Notes: a model not told the origin generated them from the sequence alone. A stretch of 64,000 nt of DNA from Tetradesmus obliquus (GCA_030272155.1 CP126191.1:1572501-1636500); one strand, 5' to 3'. Counted from the first letter of the stretch, positions 35,301 through 47,100 are shown. Program-made: numbers and translations.

Positions 35301-35695
35301 TTGGTGGTGGCCCAAAAGCTGTCAGCGCTGAAAAACAGATGGAGCGACACCTGCAAAAGCTTTGCTTCCGGCTGGACGTTGTGCGATGTGCAGATGCTGA
35401 ACTCATTGCAAACGCAATCCTGATGCTGTTGCTGTCCTGATGCAAGCATACAGGCAGTACTAGACGTGTGTGACAGGCAGCGCCAGCGCAGAGGCAGCAG
35501 AGAAAAGTTGGTACATAGAACAGTGTAGATGCCGATGCTTGGCTGAACAAGCGTGATTGTTGCTGACTGCATCGTGTTGAAACTGGTGCTGCAGCACGAC
35601 TGGTCCACTGGCTCACCAGCGAAAGGAGCGCCGTGTACTGCTAGCAGCACACACGCCAGAGCCATGCATCGCAAGCCTCTATGATTGTGAACCAT
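30907..35695 (-). CDS. Pherophorin-domain / papain-like protein with catalytic Cys replaced by Ser
   Basis: Eleven exons with agreeing phases: 35695-35617, 35436-35351, 35068-34933, 34564-34403, 34163-34008, 33799-33437, 33205-32817, 32660-32595, 32443-32319, 32101-31987, 31623-30907 (about 797 residues). A signal peptide (MALACVLLAVHGAPFAG) is followed by a pherophorin domain: CVCNEFSIC, then QCFVISRQAQCT...PCCNPARGPNRVAVHI, FSWSLDGQPIRFSLGPQGW, LCVQIAPGSSDGC and CRYRLFS...GCCMEG. A papain-like domain follows: FNTPVKSQGRSSMSASYAA at the active-site helix and GHVVAVVGYN...YWLIKDS near the His/Asn site. Aligned with papain, the oxyanion Gln and catalytic His are kept, Cys25 is Ser and Asn175 is Asp. 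It is therefore a pseudo-protease or a Ser-variant, as in silicateins and SERA proteins. A matrix or wall location is inferred from the pherophorin part. The C-terminal 230 residues are unassigned. The small exon 32660-32595 uses a weak donor. Confidence 0.82.
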
Positions 35696-36315
35696 AGTGG
35701 CTGATCAGCTGCTCTGCGTCGAAATTGCGCCCAGTTAGATTGCTGTGCTGTCTGCAGCCTAATAATGTCCACGTTATCTGATGGCTTTGGAAACTTTTGT
35801 AATGAAAGTGACGTCAGACAACTGCAGGAACCAGGCTCTGTTTTGGGCGTGCCCTTGTACGCTGTACACTTGTGATGAGTGAGCCCCTTGACAATCAACA
35901 AGCAACGATACATAAGAGATCGAGTAAACGGGCAAACCAAAACTTCCTGCTAGCCTTTAAGTCGCCGATATCACCCTTTGAACGAGTGTGTTACGAGGTT
36001 TGGTCCAAGCCTACCAGTGAACAGGACCCCACTGGATGCCGGCCTGGGCGCAAGATCCGGTTACAGCTGTTTTTCTGGCGTTGTCTTACGTTGCAACTTG
36101 GGCACTCTTCTGCCTGGACACGTGCTGCACTGAACACCTCAATGATGCTGCCTCTCCTGCTCTACAGCAACTCCGGCAGTGGTGCTGTCCGTGCTTTGGC
36201 AAATGCATCGGTCAATCAGTTATGCTTGGTGAGACTTGGCGTTAATTTCCCGTTGCCCCTTCACATGCCAGCTGTGTTCACACTGCTATTCACAGTCTTC
36301 TGCTGGTGGCCCTAG
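35696..36315. other. Divergent promoter region with an unassigned open frame
   Basis: It lies between the leftward pherophorin-papain start (35695) and the rightward DUF1348 gene. It must contain the promoter of the former and the 5' part of the latter. A + strand frame from an ATG at 35875 to 36315 (MSEPLDNQQATIHKRSSKRA...) and overlapping frames to about 36430 look partly protein-like, but match nothing I know and do not join in phase to the DUF1348 exons in an obvious way. Confidence 0.35.
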
Positions 36316-38025
36316 CTTCGCAGCTGGTCACTGCTGAGTCCCTGCTGCTGCGTTTGCCTCTGCAAGCAGTTGACCAGCTCTTACAGCACGCAGCAGCCTC
36401 CAGCAACGCGGCCTCCCCTGCCTCCTTTTGATGAGCAGACAGCACTGCAGAAGGTTAAGATGGCAGAGGCTGCTTGGAACACCAGGTGGCGCTTGTCATG
36501 CATTGTTAGGCGTTGAGTGTACTCCACTTGAAGAAGCTAACTCTAGTGTGTAACCGGCGTTCGTGCCGCATGCCTTGCTTGTCAACACCAGAAAAAAATA
36601 CGATGATAACAGCACTACCCAGCAAAGCTGCGTTCAACCCGCGCTTCAGAGCAGCAGACATGCAGCAACTGCAGCGCCTGCAGCAGCCACATCAGCCACA
36701 TCAGCTGAGAAGATGCATGTTGTGCTGTGCTGTGCTGCATTTCCCCCTGCAGAGACCCTGACAAGGTTGCGCTGGCATACACAGAGGACTCGGAGTGGCG
36801 CAACAGAGCCGAGTTCATACAGGGCAGGGACGCCATCAGAGAGGCAAACTGGGTGCTTGATGCAGCCCATAGTTTGTAAAGCGCTTGACCATAGTCACCC
36901 TCAAAGTTGCACATTGTAACCAGAAACTGAGCAGCCTTCATTACAAACGGAACAGCAGCACGCATTGCGCAATGCTGGCAGTAGCGCTAGCCACTATTCC
37001 GTGTGCCGTGCGCCATTGATGACGTGCATATTACAGCTGCCGTGATGGCCTATGTGTCTTGGCGGCTCTACAGACAGCGCAAATCAACACGTCCACGTAA
37101 CAATCCTCTCTGGGGTGGCGCTCATGCACCCGCCTGGCCTTACCATCATGTAACACGCAGATCAGGCAACCTTGCATCAACTGCCAGTCAACCAGTGCTG
37201 CGCTGCAGTTCAAAGTCCGCTGCACAGTGATAGGGTTGCTGGCGCCACTGCTGCTGCTGCTGCTGCTGTGTTGTGCTGCTTGCAGTTCCTGAGGGGCAAG
37301 TGGGCCCGGGAGCAGGACTACAAGCTGCGCAAGTACCTGTGGGCCTTCAAAGACAACCGCATCGCTGTCTGCTTTGAATACGAGTACAGGGACGGCAGGT
37401 GAGACAACCGCATCTCTGTCTGCTTCGGATACGAGTACAGGGATGGCGGGTGGGAGTGTTTGCGTTATCGGTATCTCTGTGTGCGAGCCTCTTGCTGTAT
37501 TCCTGACAGTGCTGGACTACACATCTGCTGTACCACACGTGCATGTGCAGTGCGGAATCCTGTGATCACGTGGCGCATGTCGTGCTGTTAACATGGAGTT
37601 TGCAGAGCAACCGGATCAAATTACAGTGTTCAGCATGTAATGGGCTGAAGCTGTCATCGGACCTGCATCCTACTGTGCTGTGCTTTTGCTGCTTGCGCTG
37701 CAGTGGCCAGTGGTGGAGGGCATACGGCAATGAGAACTGGGAGTTCAGCGCGGTGCGGATTAGCAACCTGGCAGCCGGGCTTTGCTTTTGCGTGCTGGTG
37801 GCAAAGCCCTGACTTTCCTGTGCAACAGTTTACATTGCATACCCATGCTGCGGAAGCTGCATCGTGCATGGAACATGCAGCGCATGTGCGACGCAGACAC
37901 ATCAGAGGGCGGAGTACACTGTATGTTGGTGCCGGCTGTATTGCTTCGAGCATCCGTAGTGGGTAGGTCATCCGTTGGCCGCCGTCCCAACTGCTACTGC
38001 TGCCAAAGGCTGTTGTTCCTGCTGC

Positions 38026-38079
<54 letters not shown>

Positions 38080-38277
38080 ATTACCTGCTTGCAGGAGGGC
38101 CTGATGCGCAAGCGCATCGCCAGCATAAATGAGTCAGAGATCAGGGAGGACCAGCGCCGCATTGCGGTGGATGAGGGCGCTGTGGTGCACAACAGCTGGC
38201 TGCAGGAGCAGGGGCTCTCAGATGTGACGGCGGGTGGAGACTTCCCACTGGGCGGCGGCAGCAGCACGTGTTACTGA
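36316..38277 (+). CDS. DUF1348 / NTF2-like (SnoaL-fold) family protein
   Basis: Exons: open from 36316 (upstream limit of the open frame, not a start codon) to 36485, then 36753-36843, 37286-37398, 37704-37752, 38095-38277. The product reads [80 protein letters not shown], then [40 protein letters not shown] and IREDQRRI. This is the full conserved core of the DUF1348 family, small NTF2-fold proteins common in bacteria and some eukaryotes and mostly uncharacterised biochemically. The intron after 36843 has a GC donor (GAG|gcaaac). The 5' exon with the start codon is not identified. The exon ending at 37398 is followed by a tandem ghost copy. Splice phases agree throughout. Confidence 0.88.
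37352..37449 (+). repeat. 51-bp tandem duplication of an exon end
   Basis: The last 47 bases of the DUF1348 third exon (37352-37398) plus 4 intron bases are followed immediately by a second copy at 37403-37449 with about four mismatches and its own GGTGGG edge. A TGA between the copies prevents in-frame use of the second donor. Confidence 0.92.
38021..38080 (+). repeat. (CTG)n run before acceptor
   Basis: About 19 CTG units with one TTG interruption end about 14 bases before the acceptor of the last DUF1348 exon (38095). A shorter CTG run (37243-37268) precedes the acceptor at 37286 in the same gene. Confidence 0.9.
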
Positions 38278-39152
38278 TCTTTGTTTGCTGATCCATTGGT
38301 TGAGCACCTGAGAGTTAGGGGATGGAAATGTTTAGGCTAGTCATTGGCATGTGTCACAGGAGGGGGAGTTGGTGATTCCTCTTCAGTTGGTGTGCTGCAT
38401 TTCACGACAACAAAGCAGCACATTACTTGCAGCAAGGATCCTGTCCTGATAGTCTGGTAATGAACATCACACATAACGGCATTATGTTGGGGAGTTGCCA
38501 TCTTGAATCGGACCACTAGCCACACGGCATGCCCGTTATGATCACAGGCATGTTGCCAGCCTGGCAGCAGCTGATGCAGCGGCAAGCGGCAGCACCATTG
38601 GCGCTCAACTCCATGCGCTGCAACCTGCAGCGATTGCCGCTTGATAACAGCTGTGTGCATGGCGCCAGCTGGTGCTTGGCGATTTGTGAGGCTGCACACC
38701 TTGCAACTGCCGTAAGCAGCTACACTGGCAAGTATACATCAAGCAGATGACGAGTCTGGTCACAGTACCAAAGCAAACAGGTGAACACAGTGTACTGCAA
38801 CTGCTGCATTCAACCCCTTGCGAAAACCATATGCATTGGATCACGTGCACACACGTGCCAGACACGCAGCACTATTGCGAAGGCCTAGATCACAATGCAT
38901 TGCCAAGCACACGCCTGGAAGTCATATCTACAGGCAGACACTACATTGCCAAAGTACTCTGCAGCACCTCAGGGGGGTGGAGTGTATTCAGAGCAATACA
39001 TGATACCACACTGCGGACACACAGCGCTGATGTGCTTATATCGTCAGGGTGCCGACATAGCTGGCTCACCAGCATCACCTGCGCACCGTGCACTGCAGCA
39101 CACAGCCGCAAGGTGCCCTTTATGCTATGGTCACATACCACACCCCCGGAGC
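38278..39152. other. Convergent intergenic region
   Basis: Between the 3' ends of the DUF1348 gene and the leftward secreted gene. I see no coding chain, repeat array or clear motif. Both 3' untranslated regions must lie here. Confidence 0.5.
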
Positions 39153-42100
39153 TTACTGCTGCCTGCGCCCCAGTGCTGCGCCAGCCCCACTGCCATAGCC
39201 GCGCAGGCGGCGGCGCTGGCCGCCCGCTGCTGCTGCTGCTGCCAGGCGGCGCCGCCCTACATTGAAGTCAATGTTCTCGTTGCTGCCCAGCGCCACGTTC
39301 TCGCTGCGCACGTTGGAGGACTGCGTGGCTCCCACGTAGTTGAGCTGGTCGGACGCGCCGCCTGCAGCGGCAGCAGCAGCAGCAGCAGCAGCAGCAAGAT
39401 ACAGTATCAGCATGAGCTGCAGCAGCAGCAGCAGGATGGAGTATCAGCATCAGCTGCAGCAGCGACAGCACAGGTGTTCTAGTGTACACCGTTTTCAGGC
39501 AGGGGGGCTTCTGGACCAGCATTGCTCGCAGCTGCACGGTTGTGCATTTACCATGCCTAAACTGGGTCGGGTTCAGTCTCGAAAGTGTATTGTATTGTGT
39601 ATTGTACTGTAGATTGTAATTTTACAAATCAGCAGCCCACAAGCTACCCGTCACGAAGTTGGGCTGATTGCAAGCGTCGCATGCAGATCATGATCGCCTT
39701 AACGCGCATGCACAAACGTTGCTCCCGTACAATCAAACAGCTGGCATTCAAGCCAAGCTGCATCTGCTTTGATACAGCGACATCACACTACCATGCACTT
39801 GAACCCTGATGACAACAGCCTAGTCAAACCAACACCTGTCAGTCCTCATTATCCCTGCAGCACAAAACGTGCTTACCAGCCAACAGCAGCAGCAACAGGA
39901 TGGGGCAAATGCAGAAGCAGCCAGTCTCTCCGTGTGCGTCAGTCACTCTGTGTGCAACAGTGCACCTAATGCAATTGCATTTTGCGCAAAAGGCAGCACG
40001 TAGGTGCAACAGGCTTGCAGCCCCTCCCACCTGAGATGTAGTTCCTGCTGACGGTGGTGCCTGCATTGCCGCTGCTGATGGCCACTGCTGGCCGCTGGCT
40101 GTTCTTCCAGGTGGTGCCACGGATGGCTGAGGCAGCACCCGCACCAGTCTGCTCAAAGGGGTCTGCGCGCAGCACACAGCACATGGGGTTACAGCGCATT
40201 TACTTTTAGGGCTGTTTGCCGAGTCGAAAGGTTGGGCTGTCAAACGGATCTGCGCGCAGCACACAGCACAGGTGGTGCAGTGACAGCAGGTTGCTCACTG
40301 GTAGACTGACGGATTGGGCGGCAGGTGTCACTTGGGCAGCTGAAGTAGAGAGTGTGCGAAGCTTTAATGTGGGGGCAAGAACAGCATCAGGACGTGCAGC
40401 AGACAAACAACAAGCGACAGCAAGGCAAGTCACTCGCTGGGCAGCATGCAACACTCGACAGCCTGGCAGCCTGGCAGCGCTGGTCAACTTAAGACAAGCA
40501 AGAATCCTGCTTTAGTTATGAGCATGGCGGAGCACTCACTGGCTGGCACAAACACTGGCGTCCTGCCAAAGATGTCATCATTGGCGCGTGCAGCAGTGGT
40601 TCCCCACAGCCCACTGGCTCGCACGTTGCCCCTGGCCACTGCATTGGCAGCCTGGGTCACATGGTTCATGCGGGCAAAAGCAGCACCCCTGCATCATGCA
40701 CACATGAACAGAGGAATAAAACAATTACAAAAAGTCAGCAATTGATCACGATGTGCTGCTGAGCAGCTGACATACAGGCTGTGCAGCATGGCAGGTTGAA
40801 CACAGCATCACGCACTGCGCAGGATGAACCTCGAGCCCCAAAGGATTATGTAGAGCCACGTGTTTGGCCCCCTGCGATGTCACTGCGACTGCAGTCGTAT
40901 TCGTCGCACCTGCCGACGTCGTTGTCCAGGTTTGTCGCTGTGGCGCCGGTGGCGACCGCGCTCTGGGGGATCGCCTGAAGCTGGCCGTAGTCGTAGTCGT
41001 ACGTGGCCGGCGTGGCGATGCCGGTCGCATCCTCCCTGAGGGCTTTAAAGATGCTGTAGTCGTAGTCTCCGGCAAAGGTGTAGTCCAGGCCGGTGGCAGC
41101 AAGCACCTCTGTGGCGGGAGGCAGCAGCAGGGCAGACAAGCGAATAACAATGACAGTCAGGGCCAAGCAGCATCCACTCAGACCAGGGCAGCCCCCCCGA
41201 GCTACAGCCCTCACAAATATGGCTGCACTGCTGCACTGGGCACTGCCGCACTGGCAAGGATACGACCGCCGCTGAGGGCGCTAAACCCTACCCCACTATA
41301 CCACAAGTTGATGGTTATGATCTCAAAGTTTGGCGGCGTTGGCCTCTTAAGGGCTGAGATAGCCCACTTTCAGTGTTTTGGCACCCCTTGATTACTTCCA
41401 GTGGGTGGCAGGCAAAGGGTTGACTCGTAGCAGCAGCTACAGCAGCAGCGGTCTGCCAGCCACTGACTTGGAAGCAAGCATGCCCTGCTGCATTGACTCC
41501 CAAGCAGATGGGCAGCAAGCAAAAATTCAGACACTCCCACAGCCTCGCCTCTCAGCCAGGCAGACGCCACAGCAGCACTGTTCATGGCTCAATTGCAAAC
41601 CACCAACCTCAGCACAAGGCAGAACACAACCTCTTGTCTACACTACTCCCATCATAACCATACCTGCAGAACATGGCCAGCTGAGGCTTGTGTATATAAA
41701 TGCATCCGCTGCTTACATCGCCGCCACTGCTCGTCCCAAGCACCCAGCGGGCAGCTGTCACTGGCGCCAACAGCAGCACAAGGCAGCACGCATCCCCAAA
41801 CACTACTAGCACCCATCAGCATACTGCGAAGCACATGGCAAAATGAGCTACACACATTGCCGCCACTGCCACTGCTCACCCCAAGCACCCAGCGGTCGAT
41901 TGTCACCAGCACCGACAAAGGCACGCGGGTTTGGCGTTGTGAAGTTGGCAGGGCCCGCGGGCGCGATGCGCCTCTGCGCGAGACTGTTGCTGCCCTCCGC
42001 CACACGCGAAGCAGTTCGGCCGCTGAGTGGCATAGCAATGGAGCGCGCGTCTGCAGCTGTGCGTGTGCTGGCGCTGCGGCGGTCGGAACGGCCGCTGTGG

Positions 42101-43267
42101 CAGTGCGCAGGGGCAGGGACAGCAACAGCAAAGCAGCCAGGCGGGGCAGCAGGGCAGGACGAAGGTTGAGGCGAGCCAGCAAGTCCAGCGGGGTGCTCAG
42201 GGACAAGGCGAGGCAACATGGGTAAACTTGGAGAGGGGGAGGGGTGCCAAGGCGCGTGTGCTGAAGGTGCTAGGCGTACACGGAAGACTGCCCATGGCTG
42301 GGCCAGATGGTGCCGCATCTGTCTGCTGAGGCAGGCTTGGTTGATGTGTGCTGCCAGTGCAGCGCGCTTGCCAGCGACCAGCTGCCCCTCAGCAGTAGCA
42401 ATGCTGTCACCAAGCACCTGTTCGAAGCCCAACCCCCTGCTCTATTGGCCAAAGCAGCAATACACGGGTTTCCAGCCACTCACGTGGCCTGGTAGGTGCC
42501 CTTTGTCACGCCTCCAAAGTCCATGTTGGTTGAGCCCACAGCAGAGCGTGCCTGAGCAGTGATGGCTTCCTGAACCAAGGGCTCGGCTGCAGCGGCGCAG
42601 CAGGCAGTAGCAGGCAGCAGCAGGCAGCAGCAGGCAGCAGCAGGCAGCAGTGGCGCAGGATGCATTCTTAACATGCATCACAGCAGCGTGCGCTGCATCT
42701 ACTGAACGGCGTTTGAGCAAACGCTACAAACTGTATGTACTGCCAGTGACACTATTATGGGGTTCATAATGCGCTGCAGGATTGCCTAGGGTTGCCTGTC
42801 AGTGCAGCACCTCACAAGCCCCACAAGTCCACATACTGCTTGCTGTTGCGCGTCACACTGTTTAGCCGCCAAACCGCCCAGCCCTGGAATCTGGCGCACG
42901 CTGCTTGCTGGAGCTACTGTGCTGCCAGCACAAGTTCACCATCAGCACAGCCAGCGCTGGGTTCACACGACAAAATCGTTGTGGAATGGCACTCACTGTC
43001 GATCAGGCTGCCGGCGGTAACTTGGGGAGCAACCACATCATTGTTGTTGGCAATGATGCGCTTCTCTGACACTCTTCCAGCATTGCTTGTAACACGCGTG
43101 ATGGGCTGCAGGGCCAGTGTAAATGGCTGCAGCAGCTTGCGCCCAAAGCTGACTTTTGGCTGTTGCAGGGGGCTGGCTTCCTCTGCTGCTGCTGCTGCTA
43201 CTGCCAGATGATGCACAGCGACTGCTGCCAGCGCCAGCAGCAGCATCGAGCTGCGCTGCCGAGCCAT
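39153..43267 (-). CDS. Secreted protein of unknown function
   Basis: Seven exons with consistent phases: 43267-42997, 42586-42484, 42073-41880, 41108-40910, 40688-40540, 40162-40031, 39361-39153 (about 418 residues). The start gives a signal peptide (MARQRSSMLLLALAAVAVHH). The mature part is rich in Asn, Gly, Ala, Thr and Val, with Asp/Tyr-rich GLDYTFAGDYDYSIFKAL and TYDYDYGQLQ, and Asn/Ser-rich SSNVRSENVALGSNENIDFN near a basic C-terminus (RRRL, RRRLRG). Cysteines are absent from the mature exons I read. No domain is recognised, and I infer an extracellular or wall role only from the signal peptide. Two of its exon edges have ghost copies in the neighbouring intron, and acceptors are preceded by CTG-rich runs. 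Confidence 0.72.
40161..40270 (-). repeat. Ghost copy of an exon start in the secreted gene
   Basis: The acceptor region and first bases of exon 6 (edge 40162) share TCTGCGCGCAGCACACAGCA with a copy beginning at 40249, 88 bp upstream in the sense direction. The copy would read ADPFDSP against ADPFEQT in the real exon. Confidence 0.8.
41719..41930 (-). repeat. Ghost copy of an exon end in the secreted gene
   Basis: The end of exon 3 (edge 41880) and ~40 bases of intron have a diverged copy whose matching edge is at 41735, 145 bp further into the intron. CGCTGGGTGCTTGGG is shared. In the copy the donor GT reads AC, so it is dead. Confidence 0.78.
42596..42660. repeat. CAGGCAGCAG-type tandem repeat near acceptor
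   Basis: About five 11-base units (GGCAGCAGCAG / GGCAGTAGCAG) lie just upstream, in the sense direction, of the acceptor of exon 2 of the secreted gene (42586). On the sense strand it is CTG/CCTG-rich, like other acceptor-proximal tracts here. Confidence 0.85.
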
Positions 43268-44196
43268 TGAATTTTCCCGCAACAATCAATCACGCAAATG
43301 GGCCTGCCGGTCTTCGCTGAGTCCGCGTGGAAGATCAGCGTCTGTCAACACGGCACGCGGTCAACCAGGGTTTCACAAACAGCCGGCAAACTCGACAAAG
43401 GTTGCATGCCAGCAACGAAGCCAGAATGGTGCGTTTGCTATGCATGTAACCTCAGCAGATGACAGCCAGCGACCTTGCCTCGCCTGATCCTTGTCGCGGT
43501 GCACTTTCTCGGACGGCCCGACGATGCAGAAGGGCGCGCGTTGATACGTAACCACAGCGCTGTCGGGCAATTAATATGGTTAAGCAGACGTCAAAAAGAC
43601 AAAGTTGGGGTTGGGAGCAAGCAGTTGCGAATCCTGCAGCGGGGCTGCTCGTGATCAGCTTTGACACTACAACCTCATTTGCGGGTACACAGACGCACAC
43701 GTTAAATATTTTAAGCGTCATGTCACTTTTAAATTTACGCTTGCGCCAAAATCACTGTCGTTTTCCTCAAACTCCACTGCGCACGCACCCAGCCAGCCCA
43801 GCACTGCCTTTGAAAGGCGCAATAGGTTGCAGGAGGACGGCAGAACAAGCAGTGCTCGACTCAGCAGCGTGCATGCACCAGACATTGCGAACAAGCATCA
43901 AATCTAAGTTGAATTTCGTAGTGCCAGGGGATGAGACTTCACATATCAGCAACAGTAATCAGTCTTAAGGCTGACACGCGGCTTCTGCAACAGCAGTGCC
44001 CAACATGTGAGATTTCTGCCCTAGGAAACAGGAAGCAACGCCGGCATGCTGCACCTACAATCTGACAGCTGCCAAAAATGTACACTAACAGACTGCGCGA
44101 AAACAGCTTGGCAGCAAGGCAGCCCTGCGGCTCGCTCAATATCGCACCAAAGGGCTTCTCTCTGCGCAGCAACTCTCCATGACGCCACATCCCACT
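43268..44196. other. Intergenic region upstream of secreted gene
   Basis: It contains the promoter of the leftward secreted gene and the 3' untranslated region of the leftward SRRM1 gene. An AT-richer patch lies near 43700-43740. I see no gene or repeat. Confidence 0.45.
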
Positions 44197-47100
44197 TCAC
44201 AAGCCAGCATATGGATCCCCATCCGTGTCCTGCGCGTCATCACCCCCGCCTGCCTCAAGCGCTGCTGCCAGCCCCTCCGCAGCTGCATCTGGAACCTCCT
44301 CATCCCCAGCAGCAGCAGCATCTCCCTCCTCCCGCTGCTGCTGCTGCTCATCAGCTATCTCCGCTGCTGCTGCTGCTGCATCCTCCGCGCCTGCTGCCTT
44401 ATCGCCAGCAACAGCGCCGTTCTCCTCAGCAGCAGCAGCATCTTCTGCTGCTGCACCGTCGGCAGCAGCAGCATCACCCTCGCCGTCTCCATTAGCAGCA
44501 GCATCTGCGCCATCACCAGCATCTTCGTTGTCCCTGTGCCTGTGCTTGTGCTTTTTATCCTTCTTGTGCTTCTTATCCTTTTTGGCCTTCTTCTCCTTGT
44601 GCCGGCGCTCCCGGGCACCCTCGCTGTCGCTGCCGCCAGCAGGCCTGCAAGCAACAGCAGTTTGACCGTGTTTGACCAAGTTTGACTGAGTTTGACCAGG
44701 TTTGACCAAGCTTGACTAAGGCCAGTGTTTAGAGGGAAGCGCAGCTGCTGGTGACAATGCTGCTATTGTAATGGAGAAAATATGCAGTAAAAGCTGCTCG
44801 CCGCTGCACTGGCGCTTGAAGCCGGGTAACCACAGTTTGCATGCGGCTATTGCAGAATGTATTGTCTTCCCTGCACTTTTTTAGATTGCGAAGCACTAGG
44901 TGTAGCTGTGGGCGCAGCCATGCCTGGTGCCAAACACCTTGCATGTTTCATTTGCAGCAGCTCTTGCCTGCTGATGCTGTGATGCATGCTGCGCTGTCTC
45001 ACCTGGCTGGTGACGCGTCAGCCTCACGCTGCTGCTGCTGCTCGTCATCCGGCTGCTGCTGCTGCTCCTCTGCAGCAGCCTCGAGCTTCGGCCGCCTGCA
45101 AGCATGCAGCGCAGGGCAGGTGCAAGGTCGGCCGCCAGCTACCCTCCTCGCTGCCTCTACTCCCGTCACTCCTCCACCCGCCCTCACTCCTTACCCTCCC
45201 CTCTCTCCTTCTACTCAACTGACGAAGCACACCCTGTCACAACCCACACATCTGCTTGCAAGCAAAACAGCAGGGGCTGCCACTGCCACTTCCAGGTTTA
45301 CAGACACACATGCTAAAAAAATCCATGTCAACACATGCTTTTGATGCCAACAGGTCAGCCAACGCTGCCCCCATGCCAGGCCCACCTGTCCTTGCTGCCA
45401 GGGCTGGGTGGTGACAGGCTGCGCTTGCGCCCGCGCCCGCTGCCGCCATCTCGCTCCCTTGACCTGCGCCGCTCACGCTCCCTTGAGCGCTCCCTGTCTG
45501 GGCGGAAGTCCCTGTCACGCTCGCCCCTGCAATGAGGAACAGAGGCATGCGCACGGAACAGGCACGTGAGGTGACCGAGGTCATGAAAGGGAGTGACACC
45601 AGCACGCAGCAGGAGCGCTGGATGCTGACAAGGCTGCAGGGAGGTGTTATGCCTAGGGATGTGCGCGGACGTATAATTCTACCTTCTATACTAAAATTTA
45701 TAGCGTATAACACGTATAACTCGTATAACAGTATAGAAAAAACCCTGTATTTGCAACAGGGGGTTCAATGATGATTCTGACAATGCAGGATTGTTGAGGA
45801 TGTTGTCAAGTATTATTTTGTTGCTTTAAAGCACCTACAGCTGCCAGCTGAGTGCAGAAATGGTGGAGGTTTTGTGAAATATACCCATTATACTATCTCA
45901 CTGTTACTAGTATAACACCACTTATACTATACAAATGGTATGATACTCATGCGTTTATACTGAGTATATGATGGATCGTGGACGTATAATGCGTATATGC
46001 CGTATAAAACACCCAGTATACACGTAGTTATACGCGTATCCAGCGTATACAGCGTATATTATAACTATACGCAAATTATGCGTATAATCAGGCTCTCAAA
46101 AATATACGACGTGTAATACCGTATATTATACTTCCGTATATTATACGTCTATATGTCCGCACATCCCTAGTTATGCCACATGACCGGGATGCTGCAGGTA
46201 CTTGCACACAGCTGGACAGGCCACTGGTGCTTTGTAGGCTATGGTTGCAAGCAGTGACGTTGACAGATTTCACACTGCAGAGCATGCACACACGACAATG
46301 CTGTCCTGATTGAATGCACCCAAGTACAGCTGGCTCAAATTTTGCCGAGGTAAAAGCTTACCCACAGCAGTTTCATAATCCAGTTCACAAAGCAAGATGA
46401 CTGACCACATGACACCATTCACACATAAAAAGAGCCACGCACCTCCTAGCAGGGCTGCGTGAGCGGCCGCCCCTGCTGCGCCCGCTGCGCTCATCCTCCC
46501 GCCTGTGAGCAGCACAGCAGCAACAGCAGACAGCATCAGACAAAGCACCAGCAGCTTGCGCTCGACATGGTGGACTGCCATGGTTGCAATGTGCTGACGC
46601 GCATCGCAACAAGCTCACACATTGCAACACATTGCAGGACGCCAGCAGAAACGGCAACGCAGCTCAGGCCAGCAGCAGCAGCAGCAGCAGCAGCAACTGC
46701 AGCGCACCTGTCGCCCCTGCGCAGCCGCTCCCTGCTCCTGCTCCTGCTGCGGCTCCTGCTGCCGCGCCGATCGCGCCTGCTGCTGCCACCAACCCGCTCC
46801 CTTTCCCTGCTGCGGCTGCGGCTGCCACGCCGCAGCTTGCCGCCCCGCTCCCTACTCCTGCTGCGCCTGTCCCTGCCTCGCTCCTTCTCCTTCCCTTCCT
46901 TCCCCTCATCTCCCGCTGCCGCCGCTGCTGCTGCTGCTGCATTAGGTGCTGCTGCTGCAACTAACTCCGCCTTGTCCCTATCCCATCTGTTGAGCCGTTT
47001 TGAATTTCCAGCGACAGCTGGCGGCCCAGGGAAGGCCATGCCTGCAGTCAACACCACACCCCCAGGCTGGTCAAACCTGCTGCGGCGCTCGCCGCCTGCT

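Noticed and set aside
39340-39480. Possible second exon or gene on + strand near the end of the secreted gene
   Set aside because: The frame is generated by the CAG-rich acceptor tract of the leftward gene and has no motif.
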